Source: Pseudomonadota bacterium (GTDB taxonomy: Bacteria; Pseudomonadota; Gammaproteobacteria; Burkholderiales; Gallionellaceae). Taken from it: DNA of 20,930 nucleotides. A program made the translations under genes and the position numbers. The DNA lies in assembly GCA_021783855.1 (NCBI GenBank), contig JAJXTL010000042.1, forward strand, positions 1-20,930, written 5' to 3'. This document shows positions 9,397-18,124 of this stretch, piece after piece; position 1 is the first letter of the stretch, and each line of letters opens with the position of its first letter. The notes under the pieces are model-generated. The model saw nothing but the letters and a program-made list of their open reading frames with translations. It was not told where the DNA came from and did not search any database.

Positions 9397-9573
9397 CGGG
9401 CATGGGATTGGCAACACCCCTGATGATAAAACTCGCCTGCCCGTTTCCCTCACCCAAACCCTGATACAACGACTAGCCATTCGACTAAGTCATCACAAGA
9501 CGATGGCAAAGTCGCTGGTTATCTCCCAGAGGTAGAGGGAACAAACGAATCGCTACGCGAGTTTTACGTTAAA
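9395..9573. repeat. Composite palindromic repeat, copy A (intergenic)
   Basis: Bases 9443-9573 match 9831-9961 inside argJ at 120 of 131 positions by my count, including an identical 71-bp core (9457-9527 against 9845-9915). The left end is a hairpin, aacgggca (9395-9402) with tgcccgtt (9438-9445). The middle 60 bp (9463-9522) is a separate palindromic module that interrupts a REP-like hairpin (ccct before it, ctccc after it). It begins on the stop codon of the upstream gene and ends three bases before the argJ ribosome site, so it fills nearly the whole gap between the two genes. Confidence 0.85.
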
Positions 9574-9589
9574 CGAAGGAGAAAATCTG

Positions 9590-10981
9590 ATGCCGGTTAA
9601 TCTGAATCCGCCAGTGGCGGCGCAACTGTTGCCCGTCGCGGGCGTGTCTCTGGGAATCGCAGAGGCCAATATCAAGCGCGAAAATCGCAAGGATCTTCTT
9701 GTAATTCAGTTGTGCGAGGGTGCCAGGGTTGCCGGGGTGTTCACAAAGAACCGTTTTTGTGCGGCACCGGTCATCGTGGCCAAAGAACATCTGGCTAACG
9801 TGCATGGCAGTGATGAATCCAGCCATGCACGTTTCCCTCACTCCAACCCTGATACAACGACTAGCCATTCGACTAAGTCATCACAAGACGATGGCAAAGT
9901 CGCTGGTTATCTCCCGGTGGGAGAGGGGGCAAACGAATCGCTGCGCGAGCTTCATGTTAAAGGGGGCGGCATACGCGCGCTGGTGGTCAACACCGGCAAT
10001 GCCAATGCCGGAACAGGCAAGCAGGGCTTGCAGGATGCGCAGAGCACATGTGCGGCACTGGCCGGTTTGCTGGGGTGCCGTGCTGCGCAGATTCTGCCGT
10101 TTTCCACCGGCGTCATCATGGAACCGTTGCCTGTCGCGAAAATCGCGGCGGGTCTGCCTGCCGCCGTTGCGAATATGGGCGAGGATAACTGGCTCAATGC
10201 GGCCCAAGCGATCATGACCACCGACATTGTTGCCAAGGCGATTTCCAGGCAAGTCGTTATCGATGGCGTGACCGTCACGATCACCGGCATCGCCAAAGGT
10301 TCCGGCATGATCCATCCCAACATGGCGACCATGCTGGGCTACATTGCGACCGACGCGTATATTTCACAGCCTCTTTTGCAAGAACTGGTGAGCAAAGCGG
10401 CGAACCGTTCATTCAACTGCATCACCGTGGATGGCGACACTTCTACCAATGACTCGCTGATGCTGATTGCGACCGGTCAATCAGCCCTGCCGGAGATACG
10501 GGAAGCGGACAGCGACGCCTATGCCGTCTTGCTGGATGCCGTCAGTGAAGTGGCGATCTATCTGGCACAGGCTATCGTGCGCGATGGCGAGGGCGCGACC
10601 AAGTTCATCACCATCCGGATGGAAGGCGGGCGGGACGAGGACGAGTGCAAAAAAATCGCTTATGCCATTGCGCATTCGCCGCTGGTCAAGACCGCGTTCT
10701 TTGCATCCGACCCCAACCTTGGACGCATTCTTGCCGCGATCGGCTATGCGGGCGTGGATGATCTGGATGTGGCAGCGCTCAGGCTTTATCTGGACGAGGT
10801 GCTGGTTGCCGAAAACGGCGGCAGGGCTGCAAGTTATGCCGAGGAAGACGGTCAGCGTGTGATGCGGCAGTCCGATATCACGATACGCGTGGTGCTGAAT
10901 CGTGGCCGTGTGAATGCGACCCTGTGGACCTGTGATTTTTCCTACGATTACGTGAAGATCAACGCCAGCTACCGCAGCTGA
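9590..10981 (+). CDS. argJ: Glutamate N-acetyltransferase / amino-acid acetyltransferase with an in-frame repeat insertion
   Basis: ArgJ moves the acetyl group from N-acetylornithine to glutamate (and may use acetyl-CoA), linking the first and fifth steps of arginine synthesis. It is made as a precursor that cuts itself before a nucleophilic Thr. Here [14 protein letters not shown] gives T247 (codon 10328-10330). Other family marks are NRFCAAPV (54-61), [15 protein letters not shown] (129-143) and the C-terminal [19 protein letters not shown]. At 463 residues it is about 55 longer than usual. The excess is residues 70-124, encoded by a copy of the palindromic repeat at 9797-9961, inserted between KEHLA and GGGIRALVV. 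The frame stays open and all motifs remain, so the enzyme is probably functional. The ribosome site AGGAG lies just after repeat copy A. Confidence 0.95.
   Translation: MPVNLNPPVAAQLLPVAGVSLGIAEANIKRENRKDLLVIQLCEGARVAGVFTKNRFCAAPVIVAKEHLANVHGSDESSHARFPHSNPDTTTSHSTKSSQDDGKVAGYLPVGEGANESLRELHVKGGGIRALVVNTGNANAGTGKQGLQDAQSTCAALAGLLGCRAAQILPFSTGVIMEPLPVAKIAAGLPAAVANMGEDNWLNAAQAIMTTDIVAKAISRQVVIDGVTVTITGIAKGSGMIHPNMATMLGYIATDAYISQPLLQELVSKAANRSFNCITVDGDTSTNDSLMLIATGQSALPEIREADSDAYAVLLDAVSEVAIYLAQAIVRDGEGATKFITIRMEGGRDEDECKKIAYAIAHSPLVKTAFFASDPNLGRILAAIGYAGVDDLDVAALRLYLDEVLVAENGGRAASYAEEDGQRVMRQSDITIRVVLNRGRVNATLWTCDFSYDYVKINASYRS
9797..9961. repeat. Composite palindromic repeat, copy B (in frame inside argJ)
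   Basis: This 165-bp copy (55 codons) encodes residues 70-124 of ArgJ. Its left hairpin is a perfect 12-bp stem, aacgtgcatggc (9797-9808) with gccatgcacgtt (9822-9833). The 60-bp inner palindromic module is 9851-9910 (20 codons). It splits the REP-like hairpin ccct/ctccc-ggt-gggagaggg. Both modules are multiples of three and contain no stop in the argJ frame. The encoded stretch is polar (Ser, Thr, Asp, Gly rich), as expected for a tolerated surface loop. Confidence 0.88.
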
Positions 10982-10999
10982 CCGTCATTGATGATGCAA

Positions 11000-11128
11000 C
11001 TAGCAGACTGTCGGACTTCAATTTTTATTCTATGCAACCTATTGATTTTTAACAATTAAATATTTTATTAATTTATACGCACATTAATGGAATCAATGAG
11101 TTACAAGACAAGTCCGACAGGCTCCTAG
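11000..11128. mobile_element. MITE-like AT-rich element flanked by CTAG
   Basis: The inverted termini cagactgtcggactt (11004-11018) and aagtccgacaggctc (11110-11124) match at 13 of 15 positions, with an unbroken 11-bp core. CTAG stands outside each end (11000-11003 and 11125-11128), as expected for a 4-bp target duplication. CTAG is its own reverse complement, so it could instead belong to the termini. The ~90-bp interior is much more AT-rich than the surroundings and has no gene. The parent transposon is not in this window. Confidence 0.6.
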
Positions 11129-11168
11129 CCATTCGACTAAGCCCGCAAGCGGGCAAGTCGCTGGTTAT
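11125..11168. repeat. Inner palindromic repeat module, copy C
   Basis: This shares tagccattcgactaag and caagtcgctggttat with the 60-bp inner modules of copies A and B, but the apical stem differs: gcccg/cgggc here against gtcatc/gatggc there. It folds as three stacked stems, tagcca/tggtta, cgact/agtcg and gcccg/cgggc. Its expected left end, gatgcaa (10993-10999), lies on the far side of the CTAG-flanked element, suggesting that element landed inside this copy. It ends 24 bases before the ATPase gene. Confidence 0.7.
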
Positions 11169-11192
11169 CCCGCGAAGACGGAATCCAGATAT

Positions 11193-12050
11193 ATGAACAA
11201 ACTCGATCAATTTTTCACGCGTGCCGAAGGGCTGTTGTCCCGCCTGGAAAGTGTTGTACCAAATGCGCAGGTAAAAGCTCCCGACTGGCAGGCAGCGGCG
11301 GCATTTCGCTGGAATCACAGCCAGCGCACCTTGCAGCCCGTTGCAAATTTCCAGCGCATCGCACTTGGCGATCTGCTCGGTATCGACGACCAGAAAGAAC
11401 GCATCCGGCAAAACACGCATCAGTTCGTCAAAGGCGGCACGGCGAACAACGTGCTGCTTTCAGGTGCGCGCGGCACCGGCAAGTCATCGCTGGTCAAGGC
11501 GTTGCTGAATGAATATGCAGGGCAATCTCTGCGGGTGATCCAGATCGACAAGCAGGGGCTGGTGGATTTGCCGCTGATCGTAGGATTGGTCGAGGGTCGC
11601 CCTGAGCGCTTCATCCTGTATTGCGACGACTTGTCATTCAATACAGACGAAGTCGGATACCAGACGCTCAAGGCCGCGCTCGACGGCGATCTGGTGGCGT
11701 TCTCCGATAATCTTCTTATCTACGCCACCTCGAACCGCCGCCACCTGATGCCGGACTACATGTCTGACAATCTGGCGAGCAAATCTGTCGGCGATGAAAT
11801 CCATCCTGCGGAGGCCATAGAGGAAAAAGTCTCTTTATCCGAGCGCTTCGGGCTGTGGGTTTCCTTCTATCCGTTCAGCCAGGACGAATATCTGGCGATC
11901 GCCGGTCGCTGGCTGGAACATCACGGCTGGCAGCAGGGCATGACGGACGAAGTTCGCCGTGCCGCGCTGCAATGGTCGCTGTCGCGCGGCTCTCGCAGCG
12001 GACGGGTAGCGGGACAGTTTGCAAAGGACTGGTGCGGACGGCAGAAGTGA
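11193..12050 (+). CDS. DUF815-type AAA+ ATPase
   Basis: This 285-residue P-loop ATPase is of the DUF815 family, whose cellular role is not established. Walker A is GARGTGKSS (residues 91-99). A Walker B-like strand ends in Asp-Asp (RFILYCDDLSF, about 139-149). A sensor-1 region, YATSNRRHLMPDYM, follows, and a basic C-terminus (SRGSRSGRVAGQFAKDW). No membrane segment or signal peptide is seen. The family is commonly found after argJ in betaproteobacteria, which matches here. The leader holds an AT-rich mobile element and a palindromic repeat, so its expression may depend on them. The ribosome site before the ATG is poor. The annotation is solid at family level only. Confidence 0.88.
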   Translation: MNKLDQFFTRAEGLLSRLESVVPNAQVKAPDWQAAAAFRWNHSQRTLQPVANFQRIALGDLLGIDDQKERIRQNTHQFVKGGTANNVLLSGARGTGKSSLVKALLNEYAGQSLRVIQIDKQGLVDLPLIVGLVEGRPERFILYCDDLSFNTDEVGYQTLKAALDGDLVAFSDNLLIYATSNRRHLMPDYMSDNLASKSVGDEIHPAEAIEEKVSLSERFGLWVSFYPFSQDEYLAIAGRWLEHHGWQQGMTDEVRRAALQWSLSRGSRSGRVAGQFAKDWCGRQK

Positions 12051-12331
12051 GTTTCATGCGTCGATGCACAGCGTATCGACCAACGATAATAGACGTTTCC
12101 CCGCCGGTAGCGGCGGCTCAGCATTGTGGTTCGCTTGTTGAAACGAGCCTTGTTGCACAACTTCCTGTGCTATAGTAAAAATCTCTTCATCTCACTGACG
12201 CAAATTCCGGCAGCCTATCCAATGCACGTTCGTGCGTGCTGATCGCACCGGCTGCTTTCGGTTTGATCCAGTCTGGTCGCTGATCGCGTTGCAATGCCGT
12301 TGCTCCGTTTCATTCGTCAATTCAAACTTGC
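12051..12331. other. Intergenic region between the ATPase and norC
   Basis: I see no supported gene. It contains a strong hairpin, ccgccg-gtag-cggcgg (12101-12116), without a T tract, which may slow or end readthrough from the ATPase gene. It also has an extended -10-like TGCTATAGT (12168-12176), a possible constitutive promoter without a clear -35. A small gcacg-tt-cgtgc hairpin lies near 12224-12235. Confidence 0.4.
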
Positions 12332-12373
12332 TTGACCTGAGTCAAGGAATAAAAGAAGTACCCTGCGTATAAC
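12331..12373 (+). promoter_or_regulatory. FNR/DNR-type operator and promoter of norC
   Basis: The palindrome cTTGAC-ctga-GTCAAg (12331-12346; core 12332-12345, centre 12338.5) matches the Crp/Fnr-family site TTGAY-N4-RTCAA used by FNR, DNR and NnrR. A -10-like TATAAC (12368-12373) places the start near 12380. The box would then sit at about -41.5, the class II activator position. The norC ATG is 34 bases further on. Confidence 0.75.
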
Positions 12374-12413
12374 TTCAAACACAGAATTTCTCTCAACGTT
12401 CAAGGAGCCGGAT

Positions 12414-12839
12414 ATGCAACAAGTGTTCACCAAAGCGATGGCCCGAAATATTTTTCTCGGTGGCGCGGTTTTTTTTCTCGCTATCTATCTGGTACTCAGC
12501 TACGACACCTGGCAACGCATCCCGGAACGGGATCACGCGGACAAAATGACGCCCGCCGTGCTGCGCGGCAAGTATTTGCTCGATACCAACGATTGCATCG
12601 GCTGCCACACCATCAACGGCGAAGGCGCCTATTTCGCCCCGGAACTGGGCAACGTCTACAAACGCAGAGGGCCTGAATTCATCAAGGCTTGGATACAGTC
12701 GCAACCTTCGGGGGTGCCTGGAAGAAGGCAGATGCCCAATTTTCATTTCACCGGGAATCAGCTGGACGATCTCGTGGCCTATCTGCAATGGCTTTCCAAC
12801 ATCGATACCAACAACTGGCCGCCCAATATTCAAGGTTGA
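12414..12839 (+). CDS. norC: Nitric oxide reductase subunit C (membrane cytochrome c)
   Basis: NorC is the electron-accepting subunit of the cytochrome c-dependent NO reductase and passes electrons to NorB. The 141-residue protein has one N-terminal transmembrane anchor (about residues 12-30) and a periplasmic cytochrome c domain. The heme c motif CIGCH is at 61-65, and the likely axial Met is M107 in RRQMPNF. The start follows CAAGGAG. It is the first gene of norC-norB-norE-norF-norQ-norD and lies directly downstream of an FNR/DNR-type operator. Length and motifs are typical. Confidence 0.96.
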   Translation: MQQVFTKAMARNIFLGGAVFFLAIYLVLSYDTWQRIPERDHADKMTPAVLRGKYLLDTNDCIGCHTINGEGAYFAPELGNVYKRRGPEFIKAWIQSQPSGVPGRRQMPNFHFTGNQLDDLVAYLQWLSNIDTNNWPPNIQG

Positions 12840-12866
12840 TTTGACTCCCACACCCCTCGCGTTTAA

Positions 12867-14279
<1,413 letters not shown>

Positions 14280-14329
14280 CCGAAGCATGGCGGGGCTGCC
14301 ACCCCGCCGCTTGCCGGAGGCATCATCAG

Positions 14330-14908
14330 ATGATTGAAACCAGCGTCGATTCCGCACAACCCCTGCCCGGGGATTTCGCAATCTGGATTTTTATTTTCGC
14401 AGAGCTTGTGGTATTCGGCGTGCTGTTCGCCGCCTATGCGTTCGCCCGCAGCAGCCACGTGGATGTGTTCAATGCGTCGCAACTCACGCTCAACCGCGCT
14501 TACGGTTTCGCCGATACCCTGATTCTCATAACCAGCAGTTATTCCGTGGCGCGCGCGACGCTGTCGATCAAGGCGGGGCGCAGCACGGCATGCGGCCACT
14601 GGCTGGCTGGCGCTCTCGGCCTGGGCGGGCTGTTTCTGGTGTTAAAAAGTGTGGAATTTAATCAGGATTTGGCACAAGGCATCACCCTGTCTACCAACCT
14701 GTTCTACATGTTCTACCTGGCCCTTACGTTTTTCCACTTCATGCATGTGCTGATGGGCATGACGATTCTTGCCGTGGTCGACTACAAAGCCTATGCCGGG
14801 CGCTACAGCGCCGAAAACTATACCGGCGTGGAGACCGGGGGTTCTTACTGGCATATGGTGGATCTGGTCTGGATTATCCTGTTCGCGCTGGTTTACGTTA
14901 TCCATTGA
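14330..14908 (+). CDS. norE: NorE-like protein (cytochrome c oxidase subunit III family)
   Basis: This 192-residue membrane protein resembles heme-copper oxidase subunit III, with about five hydrophobic helices. It has the family stretches PGDFAIWIFIFAELVVFG near the start and YLALTFFHFMHVLMGM, and SYWHMVDLVWIILFALVY at the end. NorE proteins accompany NorCB in many denitrifiers and raise NO reductase activity without being part of the isolated complex. It starts 51 bases after norB with GGAGG upstream. In the Paracoccus-type order norE and norF follow norD; here they sit between norB and norQ. Confidence 0.88.
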   Translation: MIETSVDSAQPLPGDFAIWIFIFAELVVFGVLFAAYAFARSSHVDVFNASQLTLNRAYGFADTLILITSSYSVARATLSIKAGRSTACGHWLAGALGLGGLFLVLKSVEFNQDLAQGITLSTNLFYMFYLALTFFHFMHVLMGMTILAVVDYKAYAGRYSAENYTGVETGGSYWHMVDLVWIILFALVYVIH

Positions 14909-14919
14909 AAGGACGAGCA

Positions 14920-15189
14920 ATGAAACTGCTTCATTCCATGCCGCTCAGACCGTGCACCCTAACCTGGCTGGTGCTGCTCGGGCTCACCACGATCACTTAC
15001 GGGCTGGGTTCCTGGGCCTCCGGCAAGCTGCTCATGGCTGCGGTGCTGGCCTTAACGCTCGTCAAGGGGCAACTGGTGGTGAGCTATTTCATGGGCTTGC
15101 GCCACGTTCAGCTATTGTGGCGTCTCGTCATGGCCGCTTATCTGGCCGCTGTCGGCGGCATCATCGCCATTGCCTATCTCACCGCTTAA
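14920..15189 (+). CDS. norF: NorF-like protein (oxidase subunit IV family)
   Basis: This 89-residue membrane protein has three hydrophobic helices. The central one contains ALTLVKGQLVVSYFMGLRH, typical of prokaryotic cytochrome oxidase subunit IV / NorF proteins, with a conserved Lys and the FMGLRH end. I place the start at the ATG at 14920, which follows AAGGACGA; upstream codons such as the TTG at 14905 overlap norE and have no ribosome site. It lies 11 bases after norE and is surely co-transcribed. The role is accessory to NO reductase, by analogy. Confidence 0.82.
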   Translation: MKLLHSMPLRPCTLTWLVLLGLTTITYGLGSWASGKLLMAAVLALTLVKGQLVVSYFMGLRHVQLLWRLVMAAYLAAVGGIIAIAYLTA

Positions 15190-15204
15190 TCAAGGAGCAT
15201 CCCC

Positions 15205-16023
15205 ATGTCCGTTACGTCAATTGCACGCGCCATTAGCTCACCCAACCTCATCCCGCCCTACATGCCGACCGGCGACGAGATTGCAGTATTCGAGCTCGCC
15301 TATCAAAACCGTCTGCCGGTGCTTATCAAGGGGCCGACCGGCTGCGGCAAGACGCGTTTCGTCGAGCACATGGCGGCGCGACTTGGGCGCGCGTTGTATA
15401 CCGTGTCCTGCCACGACGATCTTTCCGCCTCGGACCTGGTGGGCCGCCATCTGATCGACGCCTCAGGCACCTATTGGACGGATGGCCCGCTCACCCAGGC
15501 GGTGCGTCACGGCGGCATCTGCTATCTGGACGAGGTGGTGGAAGCGCGCAAAGACACGACGGTGGTGCTGCACGCGCTGTCAGACGACCGCAGGATTCTG
15601 CCGATCGACCGTACCGGAGAGATACTGAAGGCGCCGCCTGAATTCATGCTGGTGGTTTCCTACAACCCCGGCTACCAGCATTTGCTCAAAGGGCTGAAAC
15701 CCAGCACCCGCCAGCGCTTCGTGTCCCTCGCCTTCGGCTTTCCGGAAGCCGCGCGCGAGGCGGAAATCGTGGCAACGGAGTCCGGTGTCGAGCACGCAAT
15801 CGCCAAGCGTCTGGTCACCCTCGCCAACGCCCTGCGCAGCACGGCCGATCACGATCTGGAAGAAGCGCCGGGCACGCGCCTGATCGTCGACGCGGCGAAG
15901 CTGATCGCCAGCGGCTGCGACCCCCTGGTGGCATGCCGCGCGGCGATAGTTGAATGCCTTTCCGACGAGCCGGAAATCACCCGCGCCTTAATGGTGGTGG
16001 TCCTCGCGATTTTCGGCAACTAA
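15205..16023 (+). CDS. norQ: NorQ AAA+ ATPase (CbbQ/NirQ/NorQ family)
   Basis: NorQ is a MoxR-class AAA+ ATPase that works with NorD to mature NO reductase, probably by promoting insertion of the non-heme iron into NorB. The 272-residue protein has Walker A GPTGCGKT (43-50), the family segment SCHDDLSASDLVGRHL (68-83) and Walker B ICYLDEVVEA (105-114). A sensor-1 Asn lies in LVVSYNPGYQHLLKGLKPSTRQRF, with an arginine finger beyond. A good AAGGAG site precedes the ATG, 15 bases after norF. Soluble and cytoplasmic by sequence. Confidence 0.94.
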   Translation: MSVTSIARAISSPNLIPPYMPTGDEIAVFELAYQNRLPVLIKGPTGCGKTRFVEHMAARLGRALYTVSCHDDLSASDLVGRHLIDASGTYWTDGPLTQAVRHGGICYLDEVVEARKDTTVVLHALSDDRRILPIDRTGEILKAPPEFMLVVSYNPGYQHLLKGLKPSTRQRFVSLAFGFPEAAREAEIVATESGVEHAIAKRLVTLANALRSTADHDLEEAPGTRLIVDAAKLIASGCDPLVACRAAIVECLSDEPEITRALMVVVLAIFGN

Positions 16024-16036
16024 GGGGGCTTTGCGC

Positions 16037-17860
16037 ATGGAAGAACAAATCGGCATTGCATGGCACCGGCTGGTAAACCGGCTTGCCGCACGCCGCTTCC
16101 CCGAAGCGGCCGTTGAGCTGGCTAGCGTCTCGCGCGATGCCGCACTGCTGTTTCGTGCACTCGGCGGAGATCACGGGGTGGCGACGCAGGCAGGCGCGAA
16201 AACGCACCACGGCGCCAGGCGCACGCTGCTGGAACGTCTGGCCGGCAGCGCGCGCAAGGTGGATCTTGCCTGGCTGGATAATCAGGCGCTTAGGCTGCCG
16301 CCGGTCATCGATGTGTTTCCGGAAATCGACCTGAACCGCAGTCTGTATTTCTGGCTGGCCGCTCTTTGCGCCGTCGATCCGCGACCGGATCTGCCGTGGC
16401 TGACCCGGAACCAGGCCGCAGCTCGGGCGGTAACACGTGACTTCCCCGGTCTCGCGGCAAGCTATGCTCGACTGGTGGAAGCGGAGATCGCGCGACGCCC
16501 GCAAATCGGTAAGCTTGCGCCGGACGAAGCGCGACAGGAACAGGCAGTCCGCGATGCACTGCGTAATCCGGGAAGCGTACGGGCGCTACCCGAAGCGCGG
16601 CGCCCCCCCCATCCGGTCTTGCTGTGGCTGCGCCCCGAGCCACCTGTCACTGGCAAAAAGTTGCAACCGGATCATTTTCCGGATCAGCCTTCCCAGTCGG
16701 GCAGTGCGCATCAGTCGGATAAAATACGCCGGATGGCCGAGCACACTGAGATGCCCGAGCGGAAAGGCGGTCTTTTGCTGTTCCGCCCGGAATCGATATT
16801 CAGTTGGGCGGAATATGCAAAAGTCGAACATGAAACCAAGGAGAACGAGGATCAGGATCTCGCCCAGGCGGCTGACGATCTGGATATTATCGCGATCGCG
16901 CGGGATCGCAAAAGCGTCGCCAGGAAATTGCGCATGTCGCTGGATTTGCCGTCAGCGGAAGGCGATAACCTCGCCCTGGTCGGCGACGGGATGCAGCCGG
17001 AGTGGGACTACAGAACGCATACCCTGAAAGCTGCGCAATGCCGGATCAACACAGTTTCCCTGGCGGATGCCGAACCCTGTGCGCTCCCGAGGCATCTGGA
17101 GCGCGACCAGCAACGGCTGCGGCGGCAATTTGGCGCCTTGCTGCCGCTTCACCAGCGCCTCAAGGCGCAGTCCGAGGGAGATGACATCGATATCGATCCC
17201 TATATCCGCCACCTTGCCCACCGCGTCGGCGCTGAAACCCGGTTTTATTTCGACCAGCGCAAGCGCGGGCGCGACCTGGCTTGTCTGCTGCTGGCCGATC
17301 TGTCTTTATCCACCGAAGCGTGGGTGGGCGAGGATAGGCGCGTCATCGATGTTATCCGCGACAGTATGTTTCTTTTTTCCGAAGCGCTGTCGGTCACCCG
17401 CGATCGTTTCGCGCTGTATGGCTTCAGTTCTCAGCAACGCAGCGACGTGCGCTTTCATACCCTGAAAGCATTCAGTGAGCCATACGGCGATGCCGTGCGC
17501 GGACGCATCAACGGCATCAGCCCGGCGTACTACACGCGCATGGGCGCAGCCATCCGTCGCGCCTCGGAAATCCTGGGTCGCCAAAAGTCCCGCGAGCGCC
17601 TGCTGTTATTGCTCACCGACGGAAAGCCCAACGACGCCGATCACTATGAAGGCCGTTACGGGATCGAAGACACGCGCAAGGCCCTGATTGCCGCAAGACA
17701 GCAAGGCCTGCGCCCTTTTTGCGTGACCATCGATCAGGAAGCACACGAATACCTGCCGCATATTTTCGGCAAGAACAGTTTTATTATCATCCGCAAGCCC
17801 TCCGAGCTACCCATCAGGCTGCCGCTGCTCTATGCTCAGTTGACACATCAGGGGCATTAG
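16037..17860 (+). CDS. norD: NorD von Willebrand factor A domain protein
   Basis: NorD partners NorQ in activating NO reductase. The 607-residue protein has a long helical N-terminal region and a C-terminal VWA domain. Its metal-ion-dependent adhesion site D-x-S-x-S is seen in LLLADLSLSTE (about residues 417-427), with the later LLLTDGKPND (about 522-531). I start at the ATG at 16037 because AAGGGGG lies 8 bases upstream; a TTG at 16031 is in frame but too close to it. A run of eight C at 16603-16610 lies within the coding sequence and could make the frame prone to slippage. norQ ends 13 bases upstream. Confidence 0.93.
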   Translation: MEEQIGIAWHRLVNRLAARRFPEAAVELASVSRDAALLFRALGGDHGVATQAGAKTHHGARRTLLERLAGSARKVDLAWLDNQALRLPPVIDVFPEIDLNRSLYFWLAALCAVDPRPDLPWLTRNQAAARAVTRDFPGLAASYARLVEAEIARRPQIGKLAPDEARQEQAVRDALRNPGSVRALPEARRPPHPVLLWLRPEPPVTGKKLQPDHFPDQPSQSGSAHQSDKIRRMAEHTEMPERKGGLLLFRPESIFSWAEYAKVEHETKENEDQDLAQAADDLDIIAIARDRKSVARKLRMSLDLPSAEGDNLALVGDGMQPEWDYRTHTLKAAQCRINTVSLADAEPCALPRHLERDQQRLRRQFGALLPLHQRLKAQSEGDDIDIDPYIRHLAHRVGAETRFYFDQRKRGRDLACLLLADLSLSTEAWVGEDRRVIDVIRDSMFLFSEALSVTRDRFALYGFSSQQRSDVRFHTLKAFSEPYGDAVRGRINGISPAYYTRMGAAIRRASEILGRQKSRERLLLLLTDGKPNDADHYEGRYGIEDTRKALIAARQQGLRPFCVTIDQEAHEYLPHIFGKNSFIIIRKPSELPIRLPLLYAQLTHQGH

Positions 17861-17894
17861 CCCGGATAGTCTGCGGATTTTTCAGGTTGCAATA

Positions 17895-17936
17895 CCTTGA
17901 TGCATATCAAGGACAAAGACGCTACTGTTTTATAGA
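17895..17936 (+). promoter_or_regulatory. FNR/DNR-type operator and promoter of nirK
   Basis: ccTTGAT-gcat-ATCAAgg (17895-17912; core 17897-17910, centre 17903.5) has two perfect 7-bp arms and matches the FNR/DNR consensus TTGAT-N4-ATCAA. A -10-like TATAGA (17931-17936) puts the start near 17943, so the site lies at about -40, a class II position as at norC. The leader to the nirK ATG is then about 180 bases. Confidence 0.78.
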
Positions 17937-17986
17937 CTTTTATCGTGAACAGAACCGTCATTAAAGGGAATTGCGGCAGGTTAAAC

Positions 17987-18068
17987 GCCGCTCCTATGTT
18001 GTCGTTAATCCTGATCTGCATAGGCGGCAGGAAAAACATCAACAGGGGAGGCGCTGACTAAGGGCGCC
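17987..18068 (+). promoter_or_regulatory. Structured 5' leader of nirK
   Basis: Two hairpins can form in the predicted leader: gccg-ct-cctatg (17987-17998) with cataggcggc (18019-18028), and ggcgc (18050-18054) with gcgcc (18064-18068). Neither has a T tract, so they are not simple terminators. No known riboswitch pattern was recognised. Confidence 0.3.
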
Positions 18069-18124
18069 GGCGGGCACTGATGACGGCACTAAATGACCTC
18101 ATTCAAAACGGAACGGAGAACATC

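Noticed and set aside
9797..9961. argJ as a pseudogene broken by insertion
   Set aside because: The insertion is a multiple of three, has no stop, and every downstream motif including the catalytic Thr is in frame.
9395..11168. CRISPR array
   Set aside because: There are only three copies, irregularly spaced, of unequal length, with long internal palindromes and a gene between them.
12270..12300. Sigma-54 promoter for the nor operon (as expected with NorR control)
   Set aside because: A GG and a GC are present, but their spacing (14 bases) does not fit the -24/-12 pattern, and no norR gene is seen. The FNR-type box explains control better.
17846..17880. Terminator after norD
   Set aside because: Only a four-base stem (gggc-atta-gccc) overlapping the stop, with no T tract directly after it.
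18080..18124. Longer N-terminus or leader peptide for nirK
   Set aside because: It is in frame with nirK, has no ribosome site, and would place 15 polar residues before an evident signal peptide.
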